Shown piece by piece: positions 51,575 to 64,000 of a stretch of 64,000 nt of DNA. A program made the position numbers and the translations under genes. Position 1 is the first letter of the stretch, and each line of letters begins with the position of its first letter. Source of the DNA: Ecdyonurus torrentis (Eukaryota; Arthropoda; Insecta; Ephemeroptera; Heptageniidae); the NCBI GenBank assembly GCA_949318235.1, contig OX439132.1:14981550-15045549 (forward strand), read 5' to 3'. The notes beneath the pieces are model-generated. The model searched no databases and was not told the origin of the DNA. It was given only the letters and a program-made list of their open reading frames with translations.

Positions 51575-52723
51575 GAGAAACTTTTTTTTTTCAAGAGTAC
51601 TTAAATGTGCTTTTGTTTTATGCGTTAACCCTCCTTAAAAAACATTTTCCCCCCATATTTTTATATATCCATGCACCCTAAGTATAGACTATATAAAAAT
51701 AATAATAATCGATAAAATATAAGATTTTAAACTTAATAAAGACTGTAATAAAAAAATACAATAATAATAATAAATTTGCATGGAAATATTAAATTTTTTT
51801 TTCAATAAACATATCCACAAGAGGATTATATATAAAATGAAATATCATGTAATAGTTTTTATTATAGAGATTATTATGTGTATTTAAATAAATTGCACGT
51901 CTTATAACATATTATAAGAACATGAGTTTTATTATAATATATACATTACATAGAACTGTATGTATATATATGTATATGCGTGTGTATGAGTAATACGTGC
52001 CTGGCATGCGTATAGAGTTTAAAAAGCCATTAGTTTCATAGTATATATAATATAATATGCAAGCTAGAAGGCACAAACCAAAAGTTGCTACTACTGTTGT
52101 ATATTATGATGAAAAAAAAATCGCTTGCTGTATAGAGAAAGGAAGTTAATTTCTGTGAAGCTTGGACCGCAAACATTGCCAACGTTAGCAGAAAAGAAAC
52201 AACCCTTATATATATAAGAGAGAGAGAGAGAGAGAGAGAAGACAACCCTGTAGCGTTAAATTTGCCATAGAGAGGTTAAAGATTATTTCTTCTTCTATTT
52301 TTAAGATATGACCTTAATTTTAATTGATTGAAATTAGTATTCTATATTTAATTAGTTAAATACTGTTTTAAGGCAAAACTTTTATTGAATTTCTAAAATT
52401 TCCACTATACTAGAAAATTTAAACGGAACGTTGCAAGTTTTCAATAACGTTGTTTTGTTGTTGAATTTTTATCTTACTTTTTAGTTGTGGTGACCACTTT
52501 TTTTCAAGCATTAATAGGTTTATAACAAATTGCCCATATTAGAGGAAGTGACTTATCAAACGTTTTTCCATTCAATATCTTAGTTTCTTCAATAATTTGG
52601 TTTTAGACTCAACTATTTCTTGAATTAGAAAAATTTCTTTTAATTTATAATGTAGGATCAATATACAAGAATGAAAATTTTATTAATATTTATATGTACA
52701 GCATAATAATTATTAAATACAAA

Positions 52724-52764
<41 letters not shown>

Positions 52765-53495
52765 TGTGCAGTGACCCAATCAATATGCTTATAGAAATGA
52801 AGAAATCATGAAAATGAAGTATGTACCATAAAATGTTGATTTATTACTTATAGGAAACATATAATATCAATATCTATATAACATTTAATATCCCCTTACT
52901 GGCAATGTTATTTCTACATATCGATTACCAAAATATGCTAACAAAAATTTCAATAATATCTCTGATCATCTTCCCCAGCATCCCTGCAGGATATCATAAA
53001 AAAATGATAAAAAAAATCTACAATCTGTTTTTGAGTATACACAAAAATATTATTAAAAAAATAGACGATTCATTTATTATTAGTAATCTATAGACATTAA
53101 AATTTACATACGAAACCTCGATTACATTCAATGCATTATAATTTTATACAACCTATACCAATTGAAAAAAAATGTACCGATTATTTTAAATTGAACTTCC
53201 TTTTTATAAAGTCATAACATCAATTTACATAGTAGTATAAATAGAAAAATTATCTTTGAATTTAATTCAATTTAATTTTAACATCCCTCTTCATTCATAT
53301 ATAAAATACATAATCTCAAACAGGTAATATATATAATATAAAATCAATACTAAATAACATAAATTAGCATAATACACTATAATAATATTATTATTATATT
53401 CCAAATATGCTATCAATTAAATTAATGTAGATAATGTTTAAAGCTTATATTTGATTATATTAATATATTTTTGGTATTATGTTATTTTATCATAT
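51575..53495. other. AT-rich noncoding stretch
   Basis: AT-rich sequence with a GA run (52218-52239) and an AT run (52730-52760). A 62-codon plus frame (52905-53093) is chance. Confidence 0.7.
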
Positions 53496-53499
53496 AATA

Positions 53500-53760
53500 T
53501 GATGATGCAGTCACATACCATCGTTGTGTATAATGTTTCCCCTATATATGTGTCCAGTTCATGGGTCCCCTCTCATACTGATATTTCATGTCCCCATATA
53601 TACACTTGATGTACCTGCTTTACCATAGCTTGGTTTGTCTGCCTTCCTGTCCTGCTTGCTTGCCTGCCTGCCTAGTGCCTACATTATTCGACCATTAGTG
53701 AAATGAACGTGCGTGGAATGAATGTAACACTCTCTTTTCTCTCTCATACAAAAACAACAC
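53500..53760. other. Higher-complexity island
   Basis: GC-richer, pyrimidine-rich patch with short CTTG/CCTG tandem units near 53650-53675. Confidence 0.3.
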
Positions 53761-53769
53761 AGGCTCACA

Positions 53770-55140
53770 CCCTCATGCATTTAATTTAACATTAGAATTT
53801 TGTATATACTGGGAAAAAAAATCAGGTGTTATGTAATTTGTGTGTGTATGTGTGTGCACTTAAAATTTAAAATAAAATTAGGTGTACAGTAAGTTCTCCT
53901 ATTGTTGTTATAAATTTCCAACTTATTTTGTTTTATCTATGTTTATAATATAATTAAGACTCAAATTATTGTTTCTAAATTGGTGTGTATATTGAATAAT
54001 CTAAAGTGTAAAATGTATTTACTTATATCACCACACTTTTAAAGTTAAAGTAAAAGGTTTTGCTGCATTTTTGCAGTGTGGAGACCCCCTTTTTTTACGA
54101 TTAATTATGTATTATATACAAAGCTTAATGTCCCTTATTTGCTAATTTCCTTAAAAATACTCTAAAGATTAGAATTAATTAAAGACGTTTTATTGTATTT
54201 TTAACATAAATACAAATTAAAGATTAAAAAAAAAATGCACTACCATTTACATTTAAAAGGATACTGAATATCTTAGTTTTAATGAGATTTATTTTTTTTG
54301 TTATAATATTTTTTAATCTTTCATAATAGGATAGAAAAAAATAATCCATGAATAATCCATTTTTTTCCTCATTTTAATATTTTTCCTTTTTTATAGTCAT
54401 TAAAACGATAATCTTAACAATTTGTAAAAGAAATATTTTTTTTTGTCATTTTATTATAAAAGTATCAAGTACATAGATTTTTTTTATATATATTTTTTTA
54501 ATAAAGTTAGAGGAATTTAATAATTTGTATTAAACTTGCTATCTAGAACCTTGTAACTATAACAAGTATTTGAAGTAAATTGAAACGCTAAAAAAAGTTA
54601 CAAAAAAAAAAAAAAAAAACTTTCATAAAAAATATTCTTGACTTTTTTTATTTTTAACATTATCTATCATTACTATTTATTAAACATCTTATAAGTATAA
54701 AGTTTATACTTAATTTGAATTCAGAGTTTTAAAAACAAAATTAATATTATCCATTATTTATTTCTCTAAATTGTAAAAAGTTAGTGAATTTTTCTTTTTT
54801 TATAAAATGAATTAAGAACTAAAAAAAACTAAAATTTCTTTGAAAACAAAGAGCATCAAAACAATTTTGAAATTAATCAAATATTTTTCTTATTCATATT
54901 AAAAGTACAAAAAGATTCATATACACACACATAATATATAATATAAGAATGTAACACGAAGCTCCTCTATTTCAATTTTAATTTTAAATATGAGAGAGAC
55001 ACAGAGAGTGAGTAAGAGAGAGAGAGAGCAATGTATACTTAACAACTGTAGTAAGACAAGTATAAGAAGAATAGAAAAAGAAAAGAAGTAAAGAAATTTG
55101 TTTGTAACTTTTGGTGTTGGATTGCAACGAAGCATTAAAC
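53770..55140. other. AT-rich noncoding stretch
   Basis: AT-rich sequence with an A18 run (54602-54619) and a short interrupted GA run near 54990-55030. Confidence 0.7.
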
Positions 55141-55470
55141 GACTTTTGTCTCTCGTCTTGTGAAGTTTCTTTTTAACTTAAAGATCAGCTGTCTTGGAAG
55201 TGACAACAACCCGTGGCAAAAAGGAAAGGGGTATAATAATATGTAATATGATAGCACCACATTATGTATATAACACCCACTTCCTACGTATAATTCTCAT
55301 CTCTCTCATATCATATAAGACTACTAATTACAATAAAGATCGTTTGGTGACACTACCATCGTTATCATTACTTAATGATAAAACTTATTCTTGTCTGTCT
55401 GTACGGTGTAACTAAAAACAACTTCTTAGCAAATTTCCGTACGATAATCGTCATCACTATATATACCAGA
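55140..55470. other. Higher-complexity island
   Basis: About 330 bp of more balanced, repeat-free sequence. It includes a CAGCTG E-box near 55186 and an inverted TCATTACTTAATGA at 55366-55379. Overlapping plus frames of 72-73 codons have no domain. Confidence 0.3.
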
Positions 55471-55743
55471 CTAACTTCTCACTTTTTTTTTCTTTCCTAT
55501 TTTTGCTACATTAACTTTGTGGTAGATAAAAATAATTATCGTCTTTGTATTAAAAAAAAAAAAATAATAAAAAATAAAGCAAAAATAATTTAATTGTAAG
55601 AATTTTTATTTTTAATATGTCTGTAGTAAAAAAAGGAGGGTCTCATTGGATTTTGTAGTTCTTGATAGTCGTGTTAAATCTTCACAATTTAATGGATTTG
55701 TTAATGGAGTGATATTTTTAGGTGTTTTAAATTTTAATTTCAT

Positions 55744-55746
<3 letters not shown>

Positions 55747-55779
<33 letters not shown>
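55747..55779. repeat. (TC)n microsatellite
   Basis: About 16 TC units. Confidence 0.95.
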
Positions 55780-55782
<3 letters not shown>

Positions 55783-55789
55783 ATCTCAC

Positions 55790-56555
55790 TGCATGAAAAT
55801 GACATAGCAATTCTTTCATTCATTTAAAAATGAATGAATTAAATATCTTACGTCACTCCTTCATTAGTTTAAAAAAAATCATATTTAGTCAATAAAATGT
55901 TATAAAATTTAACCGTAAATTTTATAAAACGTTAAAATGATATTCTACTTTCCACCATACATTTTACAAAAGTAATAGCTTTACACTTTGAAGCTCACAT
56001 GGCTAAAATAATTTGGCCCGTTTATGTAAACGAGTATAATATATTTTGTAATTGTATCTTTTTTGTATGTGTGTGAAAATTGACAAGTGAAAAAGCTTTA
56101 TACAATAAGGAAAAGTAACAGCAGGTGAAATTTAAGTTCTTCATTTTATGTACGTACAATTAGAGGAAAATTTTGTTGCAGTAATTTTTTTATTTTCCAG
56201 TTTATGTAGAGTTCTTAAGAGATATTTTAGAGAGTTCTATATCATATGGCATGAACATTTTAACAGATTAAATGACTATCTAAAAATGTGTAACAAAAAC
56301 CTTCTTTACACATTTCTCATTACTTAGCTGTAAGTACATAATATATATTTAAATAACATCTTTCTCTCCCTATATATCGTCTTGTTATTATATATTTTCT
56401 TATACATATACAAATACTATAACATTTGAAGAACAAAGTAAAATACACTCATCTTTGTTAATCTACCCACATCTTTTGTGTACGTACATCTTATAGAAAA
56501 TATATATAGACACACGTGTATTTGTAATAGTCATGATGGTTCAAATATTGGGATG
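55790..56555. other. AT-rich noncoding stretch
   Basis: Unique AT-rich sequence. Confidence 0.75.

Positions 56556-56559
<4 letters not shown>

Positions 56560-56635
<76 letters not shown>
56560..56635. repeat. (AT)n microsatellite, 76 bp
   Basis: Uninterrupted AT array. Confidence 0.97.
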
Positions 56636-56636
<1 letters not shown>

Positions 56637-57189
56637 CATTTTATATAGTAATACAGTTTATAAAGGATTAGATAGTCGTTTGTTCAGCTTGCCTTCCAGC
56701 AAGGCAGGCAAATAGGCATTCATATTATGTAAAATGTATATATATGTATATATATGTAAGTATGTACACCTGCCTTTGGGAACTATCATTGATGAGGGGT
56801 AGTTTCTAGGATTATGTCACTTACACTATAGGGGGTAGTAATTTTAATATAACCGCACATTTAGAAGCCAAGGTATAAAGAAAATATAAAGGTTATATTA
56901 TAGTTTTAAAAAAAATGATATACATTTTTAATACTTTTTTTTTTATGTTTGGGTAAAATATTAAATCGATAACATATATGGTATCTATTTTACATATTCA
57001 ACAATATGTAAATGATTTGTATTTATTCATAACAGTGTATGTAATAATTTGTAAAATATATTATGCTTGTTATATATGTGTTGTACGTAGAAATGTCATA
57101 CGCAATTTTAATAATTTTCTCTGGCATGATTTTCTACTGAGTTATGCTTATTTTTGAATAATAATAATAAAAATTGTATCACAAAAATG

Positions 57190-57210
57190 AAAAAAAAAAA
57201 AAAAAAAAAA
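57190..57210. repeat. Poly(A) tract, 21 bases
   Basis: Uninterrupted A run. A T19 run lies at 57405-57423. Confidence 0.9.
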
Positions 57211-57511
57211 TGTTTGATTAACAAATTTACAATGCTTGTCTGGATTTTTTTTTTTCAGTATTTACGTATTAATTTAAAAGGGGAAAAACACCATAATGCA
57301 TGTTTTGAATAAAAATTTTATATTGAAGTACATAGAACATAACGGATATAACGAAAAAATATTATCACTTGCAGCAACTCTTCTTTTCATATGTTGCTGA
57401 ATTGTTTTTTTTTTTTTTTTTTTCTCGTTTATTCTTTTACAAATAAAAAGAAATCTCCTGTCAGATTTTAGCATGTCAATTTATTTCAATTTGAGAGAGC
57501 AAAACGCTTAC

Positions 57512-57600
57512 CATGACTGCATACATGATTTGTATTCACTATAAATACGATGTTTTGATTCTTACCTGAAATCAAAAGAAATAAAATATTATGTTAGTCC
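57512..57600 (-). other. Candidate recursive splice site with 54-nt RS-exon (distal)
   Basis: Read on the minus strand, a branch-point-like ACTAAC (adenine at 57594) is followed by a T-rich tract and TTTCAG ending at 57566. GTAAGA begins at once at 57565, so a 3' splice site abuts a near-consensus 5' splice site. The AG lies 28 nt from the branch adenine. A second donor, CATG|GTAAGCG, follows after 54 nt (junction 57512/57511), which defines a possible recursive-splicing exon. One of its three frames is open (frame +2, about 17 codons). In known recursive splicing the segment is spliced and the regenerated donor is used again, so no exon remains in the mRNA. Confidence 0.55.
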
Positions 57601-58327
57601 AATTTTTTTCACCAATGTTAAGGTTAATATGAAATACGTAAATAAATAAATACAGTATTTTGATATTCAAAGAACTTAAAGCAATTTCTTTAAACAACTT
57701 TGTATAATTATAATTAGTTGCTCTTCAAATACAATGAAAAACAACATCTTATATAAGCTGTAATGTTTCGTTTCAATTAATACTATAAGCAAGTATACAT
57801 ATATCTAAATTTGTTTGAAAATGTAATTAAATTGATGATCTCATCTCTTCTCCCTTCAGTAGAGAATATAGTATAGAAATCTCATAACCTTCATTGAATC
57901 ACATCACATGAAAGATCTAACAGACGCCCGGCTCAAAGGCCAATTACTTCAAAAACGTTATTATTATTGACCAGAAAGACAAACAAACCTATTTTGTTTT
58001 ATATACTTATATAATAAAATATTCATATAAATTAAATTTTCATATAGAAAATAACATCATTTTAGTAGTCTATATATATATAAACACACACACACACACA
58101 TATACACATACAAAAGAGAGACTATTTCTATTGTTATTTTGCAATTATTTAGAAATCTTTCAAGTATTTCCGCTTGTGTTTCAAAATACAGACAAGCAAG
58201 TGTATAAAATTTAGAATTTTCCGCTTTCCGTCGACGTGTTTCATTAAATGTTATATATATTATAAACATCATGAAAGAACGAAGCGACAAAACGATAAAA
58301 TTTTAATTTATTTATCTTTTATGTATA

Positions 58328-58335
<8 letters not shown>

Positions 58336-58407
<72 letters not shown>
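58336..58407. repeat. (TA)n microsatellite, 72 bp
   Basis: TA array preceded by a short interrupted TA stretch. Confidence 0.97.
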
Positions 58408-58409
<2 letters not shown>

Positions 58410-58539
58410 GAATAATGAATATATTTTGCGGTTCCCAATATAATTGGCATCGTTTAAAATAGCTCGAAATATACATAAAATGAAATTTTATTTTATTACC
58501 ATTACCTCCAATTTTATATTTTGCATCTCTATATATTCT

Positions 58540-58720
58540 CCCCTGACAAATCTTCCGAGATTTTTTTTTCTGTGGTAATTGGGAGCTTTAACCGTCTGTC
58601 TGTGGATATATTGTCTCTCCCTCTCATATATATTTTTATAGTAAAAGTGCAGAAATCCGGGACAAGTAGTAATATGGTCAATGTGGTATAGTATCTAACA
58701 CAAACCAGACAGAAAAGTCC
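58540..58720. other. Moderate-complexity island
   Basis: GC-richer patch with CCGTCTGTCTGTGG and CCGGGAC elements. A 79-codon minus frame crosses it without family features. Confidence 0.3.
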
Positions 58721-58724
58721 CCTT

Positions 58725-60540
58725 ATATTGTGGTCTTTTTTTTTTTTATTCCACCATTTTATACACATTATTTATTATTTTATATTTCTTTGTTATATAA
58801 AGCTTTGTAGAAGTGGATAGAGCTACCCTTATTATATGTTGTTGTCTAGTTACTTTGTATTTATTGTAACGTGCCTTATTTCATATGACACGCGACAAAC
58901 AAGCAAGGATTAGCCTGAGGCAAGTTGTCTTTCATTTCATATAGAAAGACTACATAGTAAATATTAAAAAAAAAGAGAAGCGTAAAGAGAAGAGCTAGGG
59001 TTTAAATTAAAGCACAACACCACATTCTTTCTATTAATTCTTTGTTTTGTTTTTTACTCCCCAAAGGAAACGTGACAATTCAGCTGCTATAGATTTTAAT
59101 GTGCAAAGAAAAATGAATTGACAGAGTGAGAGAAAGCAAGGGAGAAACCTACTAGTGTTGGATAAAAAAATATAATATTATATTGAAGTGAGAGATGGAA
59201 TAAAAAAAAGGGTGTAAGATGATGACACATAGACACATTTACCTTAGGCTATAAATGACATCAGTTACACTGAAAAATACATTTATATATTTGATACGAA
59301 GCTTATACTGTGAAATATGGGTACAGTTTTAAATTAAGCTGGCATTTATTTGCGAGAAAAGTATAACGGCAATGGACAAATTTCCTTACAAATTAATCTC
59401 AAGAAACACACTTTGATATAGTGTATATTTAAACTATATATCTTTTTTTTTTTCAGTGTTACTTAACGCGTTAGTAGAGCAAAATTCTATAATTCATAAA
59501 AATAGTAAAAAGGGGATGAAAATGGATGGAACCAGACAGGAAATTTAAACGAGACATGAAAAGAAAAAAAAATTCATTATTACTTTACGCTCATTTGTAA
59601 TATAAAAAGGCGACATCATTAAAATTTGTTGTACTGTATAATTAGAATTATTGGTTAAAAAAAAAAAAAGAAAAAAAAAGTATTTATAGCATGCGAACGT
59701 TAAAAAAAATGTCATTGATTTATTGCAATTTTTTTTTTGTAAAAATTAAATCAAGTGATAAGAATGATAAGAATGTTTGTTTTAAATGAAGGCAAAACTA
59801 CAAAATCAGAAACACAAAAAGAAACAGCGTAAAAAATTGCAAAAAAAAGTATTAATATATAATTTCCTTTTTGCTAGAAATTTATATTCACCACTGTTTC
59901 CTCGTTACAGTAATAAAAGTTTTTTTGTTTAATAGCCACAATGAATTGAATATTCAATTTACATAGTTATGAATTTTTTTTTATTACAACGTAATTATTT
60001 TTACTGCAAGCACAGAAATTCTCCAATGATAACAAAATATATGACTATTTTTCAGTAATAAAGTAACAGGAATTTCTTTGTCATTATAATATAATTTTAT
60101 CGTTTTTCAATTTAATGACATTTTTCTGTGTTAGTGATTTACTCTCTACTAGTGACATTATTAAATATTTGTTTTCTATTCCAAAAAGACTCACAATTTT
60201 TTTTTAAATGAAATTTTGTGTTAAAGATAACAGAAATTGAAAAATAAATCGTTTGGAAACCTGCAATAAAATTGCAATTCACTTGAATAAATAAGAATTA
60301 TTTACCATAAAATTATCATTTATTTTTATAAATTTTAACACACCCTTTTTATATAAGTACATATATATATACTATAAAATAAAATTTAATTTAAAATTCT
60401 TTTTATAAAATTTACTATAAATAAATAGTTTTTTTGCTATTAACATAAAGTAAACATGATAATAGATTTAATCACAAGTATATTTCGGACCCTGCATAGA
60501 AGATAATATTTTTTGTTTGTACTATACAATAGATGAGATA
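58725..60540. other. AT-rich noncoding stretch
   Basis: About 1.8 kb of AT-rich sequence with short A and T runs. Confidence 0.7.
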
Positions 60541-60544
60541 TAAC

Positions 60545-60800
60545 CTGCAGCTAGGGAGAGAGAGAGAGAGATGAGAGATCACGAGGTTTTTGTGTTTGCT
60601 GTAGGCGAGAGAGTGCAGCTGAGAGTTTTTCAAATGCAGCAGAAATAATATCGTTTTTCTTTTTTTGTTTGTTCTACACTTTGTAATTATACATAGCCAA
60701 TTATTTTAAAACCTCTCTCTTTCTCTCTTTTACACCCTCTTTTTTTCTCTCGACATGAGTCTTAAACAATACTTTTCCCCAAGGGTAAAAAAGGACACGT
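60545..60800. other. Purine/pyrimidine-rich patch
   Basis: Short GA run (60557-60570), a CAGCTG E-box near 60608, then CT-rich sequence at 60712-60750. Confidence 0.4.
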
Positions 60801-61099
60801 TCTATTTTATAAATGTACACGTTTTATTCCTCACTTACTAATTACATTAATTAGTATGAAAAAACAACAACAACACCAACAAAAAGTTGCTTAAAAAAGT
60901 GAGGTGAGAAATTCTAAAAATAGAAATACGAATAAAGTGATATAATGTGTATGTTACTGCTGAATAACAAATAGCTAGGAAAAAAACAGTTGGACAATCG
61001 TTTATAACAAAGAAAAGAAGTTGATTAATTATTTGGAAGATGAATGAATATGTAATAATTATACTAATGGTGTACTAGAGAGACAGGGGGTGGGAGTGG

Positions 61100-61101
<2 letters not shown>

Positions 61102-61163
<62 letters not shown>
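61102..61163. repeat. (AG)n microsatellite, 62 bp
   Basis: Clean array preceded by a G-rich patch (61085-61101). Confidence 0.95.
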
Positions 61164-61167
<4 letters not shown>

Positions 61168-61324
61168 AAAATAGCTTATAGTATTTATCTTCATAACTTT
61201 TTTTAAACTTAAGACATAAAAAATTTATAAAGTTTAATATTTCCCAAAGAAATTAACTGATCACAATAATTTTCAAAAATAGAAATTGTTAATAAACTTA
61301 ATCTAATGATTATAATTGAAGAAG

Positions 61325-61374
<50 letters not shown>
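61325..61374. repeat. Poly(A) tract, 50 bases
   Basis: The longest homopolymer in the window. The sequence to its left is AT-rich and shows no retroposed body. Confidence 0.95.
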
Positions 61375-61381
<7 letters not shown>

Positions 61382-61779
61382 CAATGCAGAAGCTACATTT
61401 ATAAAATAATATTATATAATTGATGCACTGTTTCTATTCATTCGTTATTAATGAAAGTAGCGATTAGATTATTTTCCTAGTAATAACTATCATCAAAAGA
61501 ATTATTATGCGATCCATGAACGATACAAAATAACACTATTAAAGGAAAAAAAAGCAATAATCTCTTAATCTCAGATATAAAAAATAAAAAAAGGAACATG
61601 ATTATAACAAAGTATGTAATACTATAATATATAAGTGAATAAAAAGAACTGAAAATAAGCATTCTAATGATAAATGTTATATGTATAAAAAAAATAAAAC
61701 GTTATCAGAATTCCAATAGATTACATATTTTTTTTATGAAAAGAGAGAAAAAATATCAAAATTCAATGCTAGTATTTTT

Positions 61780-62000
61780 TTTTTTTGGTAGCGCCTGTAA
61801 AACAGGCCACCCCCAGAACAAGAGAGTTTTACAGGCTGCCTATTTACCAAGGGGTACACGAACACGAACAGAAAAGTGAACACAAAGGAAACGAAATGAG
61901 GTGGATCAAATGTGATGGTGGAAAACGTTTTTCGTGAAAGTGAAAAATCGTTGCTCATCTCATACAAAAATCTATAACAATACAATGTGGAGCCCATTAA
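61780..62000. other. Island with 11-bp inverted repeat
   Basis: GCCTGTAAAAC (61793-61803) and GTTTTACAGGC (61826-61836) are perfect reverse complements with a 22-nt spacer. A tighter nested hairpin GCCTGT/ACAGGC overlaps the left arm. Overlapping plus and minus frames of 70-87 codons have no recognised domain. Confidence 0.5.
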
Positions 62001-62004
62001 CTTG

Positions 62005-63035
62005 TTAACCTTTTAGTCCAGAGAATAAGAAAATTGGTGTAACATTTTCTAGCCCAATCTTGTTTAAAAATAAACCTTAAATTATTTATACGTATATACT
62101 GAAAATAGTACAAATAAAAATCTATAAAATAGTAATTAAAAATTATTAAAAGGTTATATTTTGACATTTGAAAAAGGTCTAAATTTTATTTCAAAAATGT
62201 TAAGTTTTCTTTTCTACTTTTTGAAAATGTTATATCTTTAAATTTCTTAATTTATTACTGTAAAATTTTATGATAAAAATGTGAATTTAAAAATATTGAC
62301 TAAAATTTAAGAATGTTTTTTTAGATATGTTTTTATGTTGTTGAAAATGTAGAAAATTAAAAAAAAAATAATAAAAAAATCAGTATTGTCAAAGTGCTTT
62401 AATTTTTAAAAATAATTCCAAATTATAGTATTTAGTATAATTCATGTATACTTCATTCCTTAAATCATTAAATTTAATTGCAATAATGATGAAAACAGTA
62501 TTATGGTAATTATTTACAATTATAGTTTAGAATGGTGAAATGAGCAACACGCAAAGATATAATGGACACGAATCCTGATTGCAACAAAGTATAAAAGAAA
62601 ATCAATTTCATTGAGAGCATTTCTTGTTTTCAAATAATAATAATAAAAAAATAAATAAAATAAAGACAAGAAAATCCTATAACAAGAATGGGTCTCTAAA
62701 ATAAAAAAAATAATAACTTTTTGTTCAACAATCTATCGAATTTCTCAATGTCTTGGTTGGTATAACAAAACGATAGTGAATACAACCTCATTTTTTATAC
62801 TGAAGACTTTGACAAATAATATAACAATATAAAAAATATATTTCATTTTATGTTATTTTTATTTATTGAATTCAAAGAAATTGTTTGAATAAAAGTAAAT
62901 AAAATTGGATTCAGAGTATACGAGATAAAATTCACATTCAAAATTATAAATAACAACAAGATTGGGGGGAAAAATGAAACAATTTTTTAAGCCCTCTTGT
63001 AAAATATTGAATAAAAAACATCATACTCTGCTTGA
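62005..63035. other. AT-rich noncoding stretch
   Basis: Unique AT-rich sequence. Confidence 0.75.
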
Positions 63036-63039
63036 TGAA

Positions 63040-63063
63040 ACGAGAGAGAGAGAGAGAGAGAGA
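63040..63063. repeat. (GA)n microsatellite
   Basis: About 12 GA units. Confidence 0.9.
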
Positions 63064-63130
63064 CTACATCCCAATCTATTGAGTATTTTGGTATAGAATA
63101 ACAAATCACTGGTGGATGATTCCAAAAGCT

Positions 63131-63132
<2 letters not shown>

Positions 63133-63173
<41 letters not shown>
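63133..63173. repeat. Poly(T) tract, 41 bases
   Basis: Uninterrupted T run. Confidence 0.95.
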
Positions 63174-63175
<2 letters not shown>

Positions 63176-63719
63176 GTTTTATATTTTATACCAGTACTGG
63201 TTCTATAAATACACGAGCTTCCCCATAAAATTATATATAAAAATTAAAATATTTCCACGAACGATGAAAAACAAAGCTGAGATAAAAAATATAATATAGC
63301 AGTGATGCAGAATTTACATCGAATGAAATATTTATTCACTGTGAAATTTACACCCTTTTAAATTATTACTCCTGATGGTTATTTTCAATTTTATTAATTC
63401 GAGGTTAAATAATGTAACATTACAACTTTATCAATTGTTACATACATTTTTATTTATTAAGTTTATATATACAATGGGGTGGAAATTGGCAGCAATTTAC
63501 GTCACTTAAAAAAAAAAAAAAATGAAACCACTAATGAGTAACAAGGACTTTTATTTACCAAATAATTATAAATATACACACACAAAAAAAGAAAACAATT
63601 AATTGTTGGTGCTTTTTTTAATTAAAACATTTTTAGAGTAATTAAAAACATATATTTTTATTCTACTACTTTATTAATGAAAAAAAAAAGAGACTCCTAT
63701 TCACTTTTGTTTATATATT

Positions 63720-64000
63720 TTTCAACCATGCATGTTGTTTGTGTCATATTGTTACCATTTGTTAACAATGTCATATAGTATGTGTCGCCATATTCACTTG
63801 CCATTGTTGCGTATGTGTGTGAGTGAGTGAGTGAGTCAAGTTTTTAACGTCTACTGTCTGATGCAGTCAACATATTAATCACCCTACCCCCCCCCCCTAA
63901 CTTTTGTCTCACAGGCTTTGCCAAGTCACAAGGGATAGAGGGAATGGGGTGGTGAAAAGGGAGGAAGGATCATCCCCCTTGTTTCCTCCACACGTCCTCC
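63720..64000. other. GC-richer right end with GAGT run and C-run
   Basis: Contains a short GTGA/GAGT run (63818-63836), a C11 run (63887-63897), then a purine-rich stretch ending in pyrimidine-rich sequence at the window edge. The increase in GC suggests a regulatory or transcribed element that continues beyond the window. Confidence 0.35.

Overview
This is a very AT-rich, microsatellite-dense eukaryotic window with no protein-coding gene, rRNA, tRNA or CRISPR array that I can support. The long clean dinucleotide arrays (AT, CT/GA, AC/GT), a long (TTCA)n array, many A/T homopolymers of 20-50 bases, CpG that is not obviously depleted and the lack of long open frames all fit an animal genome, most likely an invertebrate. 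A crustacean or other arthropod seems most likely, with a mollusc as the alternative; this is inference from sequence texture only. Nearly every open frame of 60 codons or more is a read-through of a simple repeat (poly SLSL, YIYI, ERER, HSFI, CVCV) or chance AT-rich sequence, so none is annotated as a gene.

The clearest structured signal is on the minus strand. Three places (about 57.57, 37.84 and 10.68 kb) carry a 3' splice site fused directly to a 5' splice site: pyrimidine tract, CAG, then GTAA. Each has a branch-point-like adenine 27-28 nt upstream of the AG. This is the layout of ratchet points used in recursive splicing of very long introns. Taken together they suggest that the window lies inside one long intron of a minus-strand gene whose exons are outside it. 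The distal and proximal sites are also followed, after 54 and 56 nt, by a possible second donor, as expected for recursive-splicing exons.

Layout: 0-8 kb holds poly(T)/poly(A), compound CT/AT/AC arrays, the 381-bp (TTCA)n array and a perfect 43-bp tandem duplication. From 8 to 19 kb there are AT-rich stretches with GA arrays, the proximal ratchet point and an 18-bp palindrome. From 19 to 30 kb there is a run of mainly CT-oriented arrays, a 165-bp TG array and a cluster of TGACA motifs. From 30 to 48 kb there are long AT arrays, GC-richer islands near 34, 36 and 41-42 kb, a 47-base poly(A), the middle ratchet point and a 14-bp E-box palindrome. From 48 to 64 kb the sequence is largely plain AT-rich, with the distal ratchet point, a 50-base poly(A), an 11-bp inverted repeat and a GC-richer right end.

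Between repeats lie about twenty islands of 100-400 bp with higher complexity and GC. These are the best candidates for regulatory DNA. No recognisable transposable element is present, which is unusual for 64 kb of noncoding animal DNA and would fit a developmental or neural gene locus, but that remains inference.
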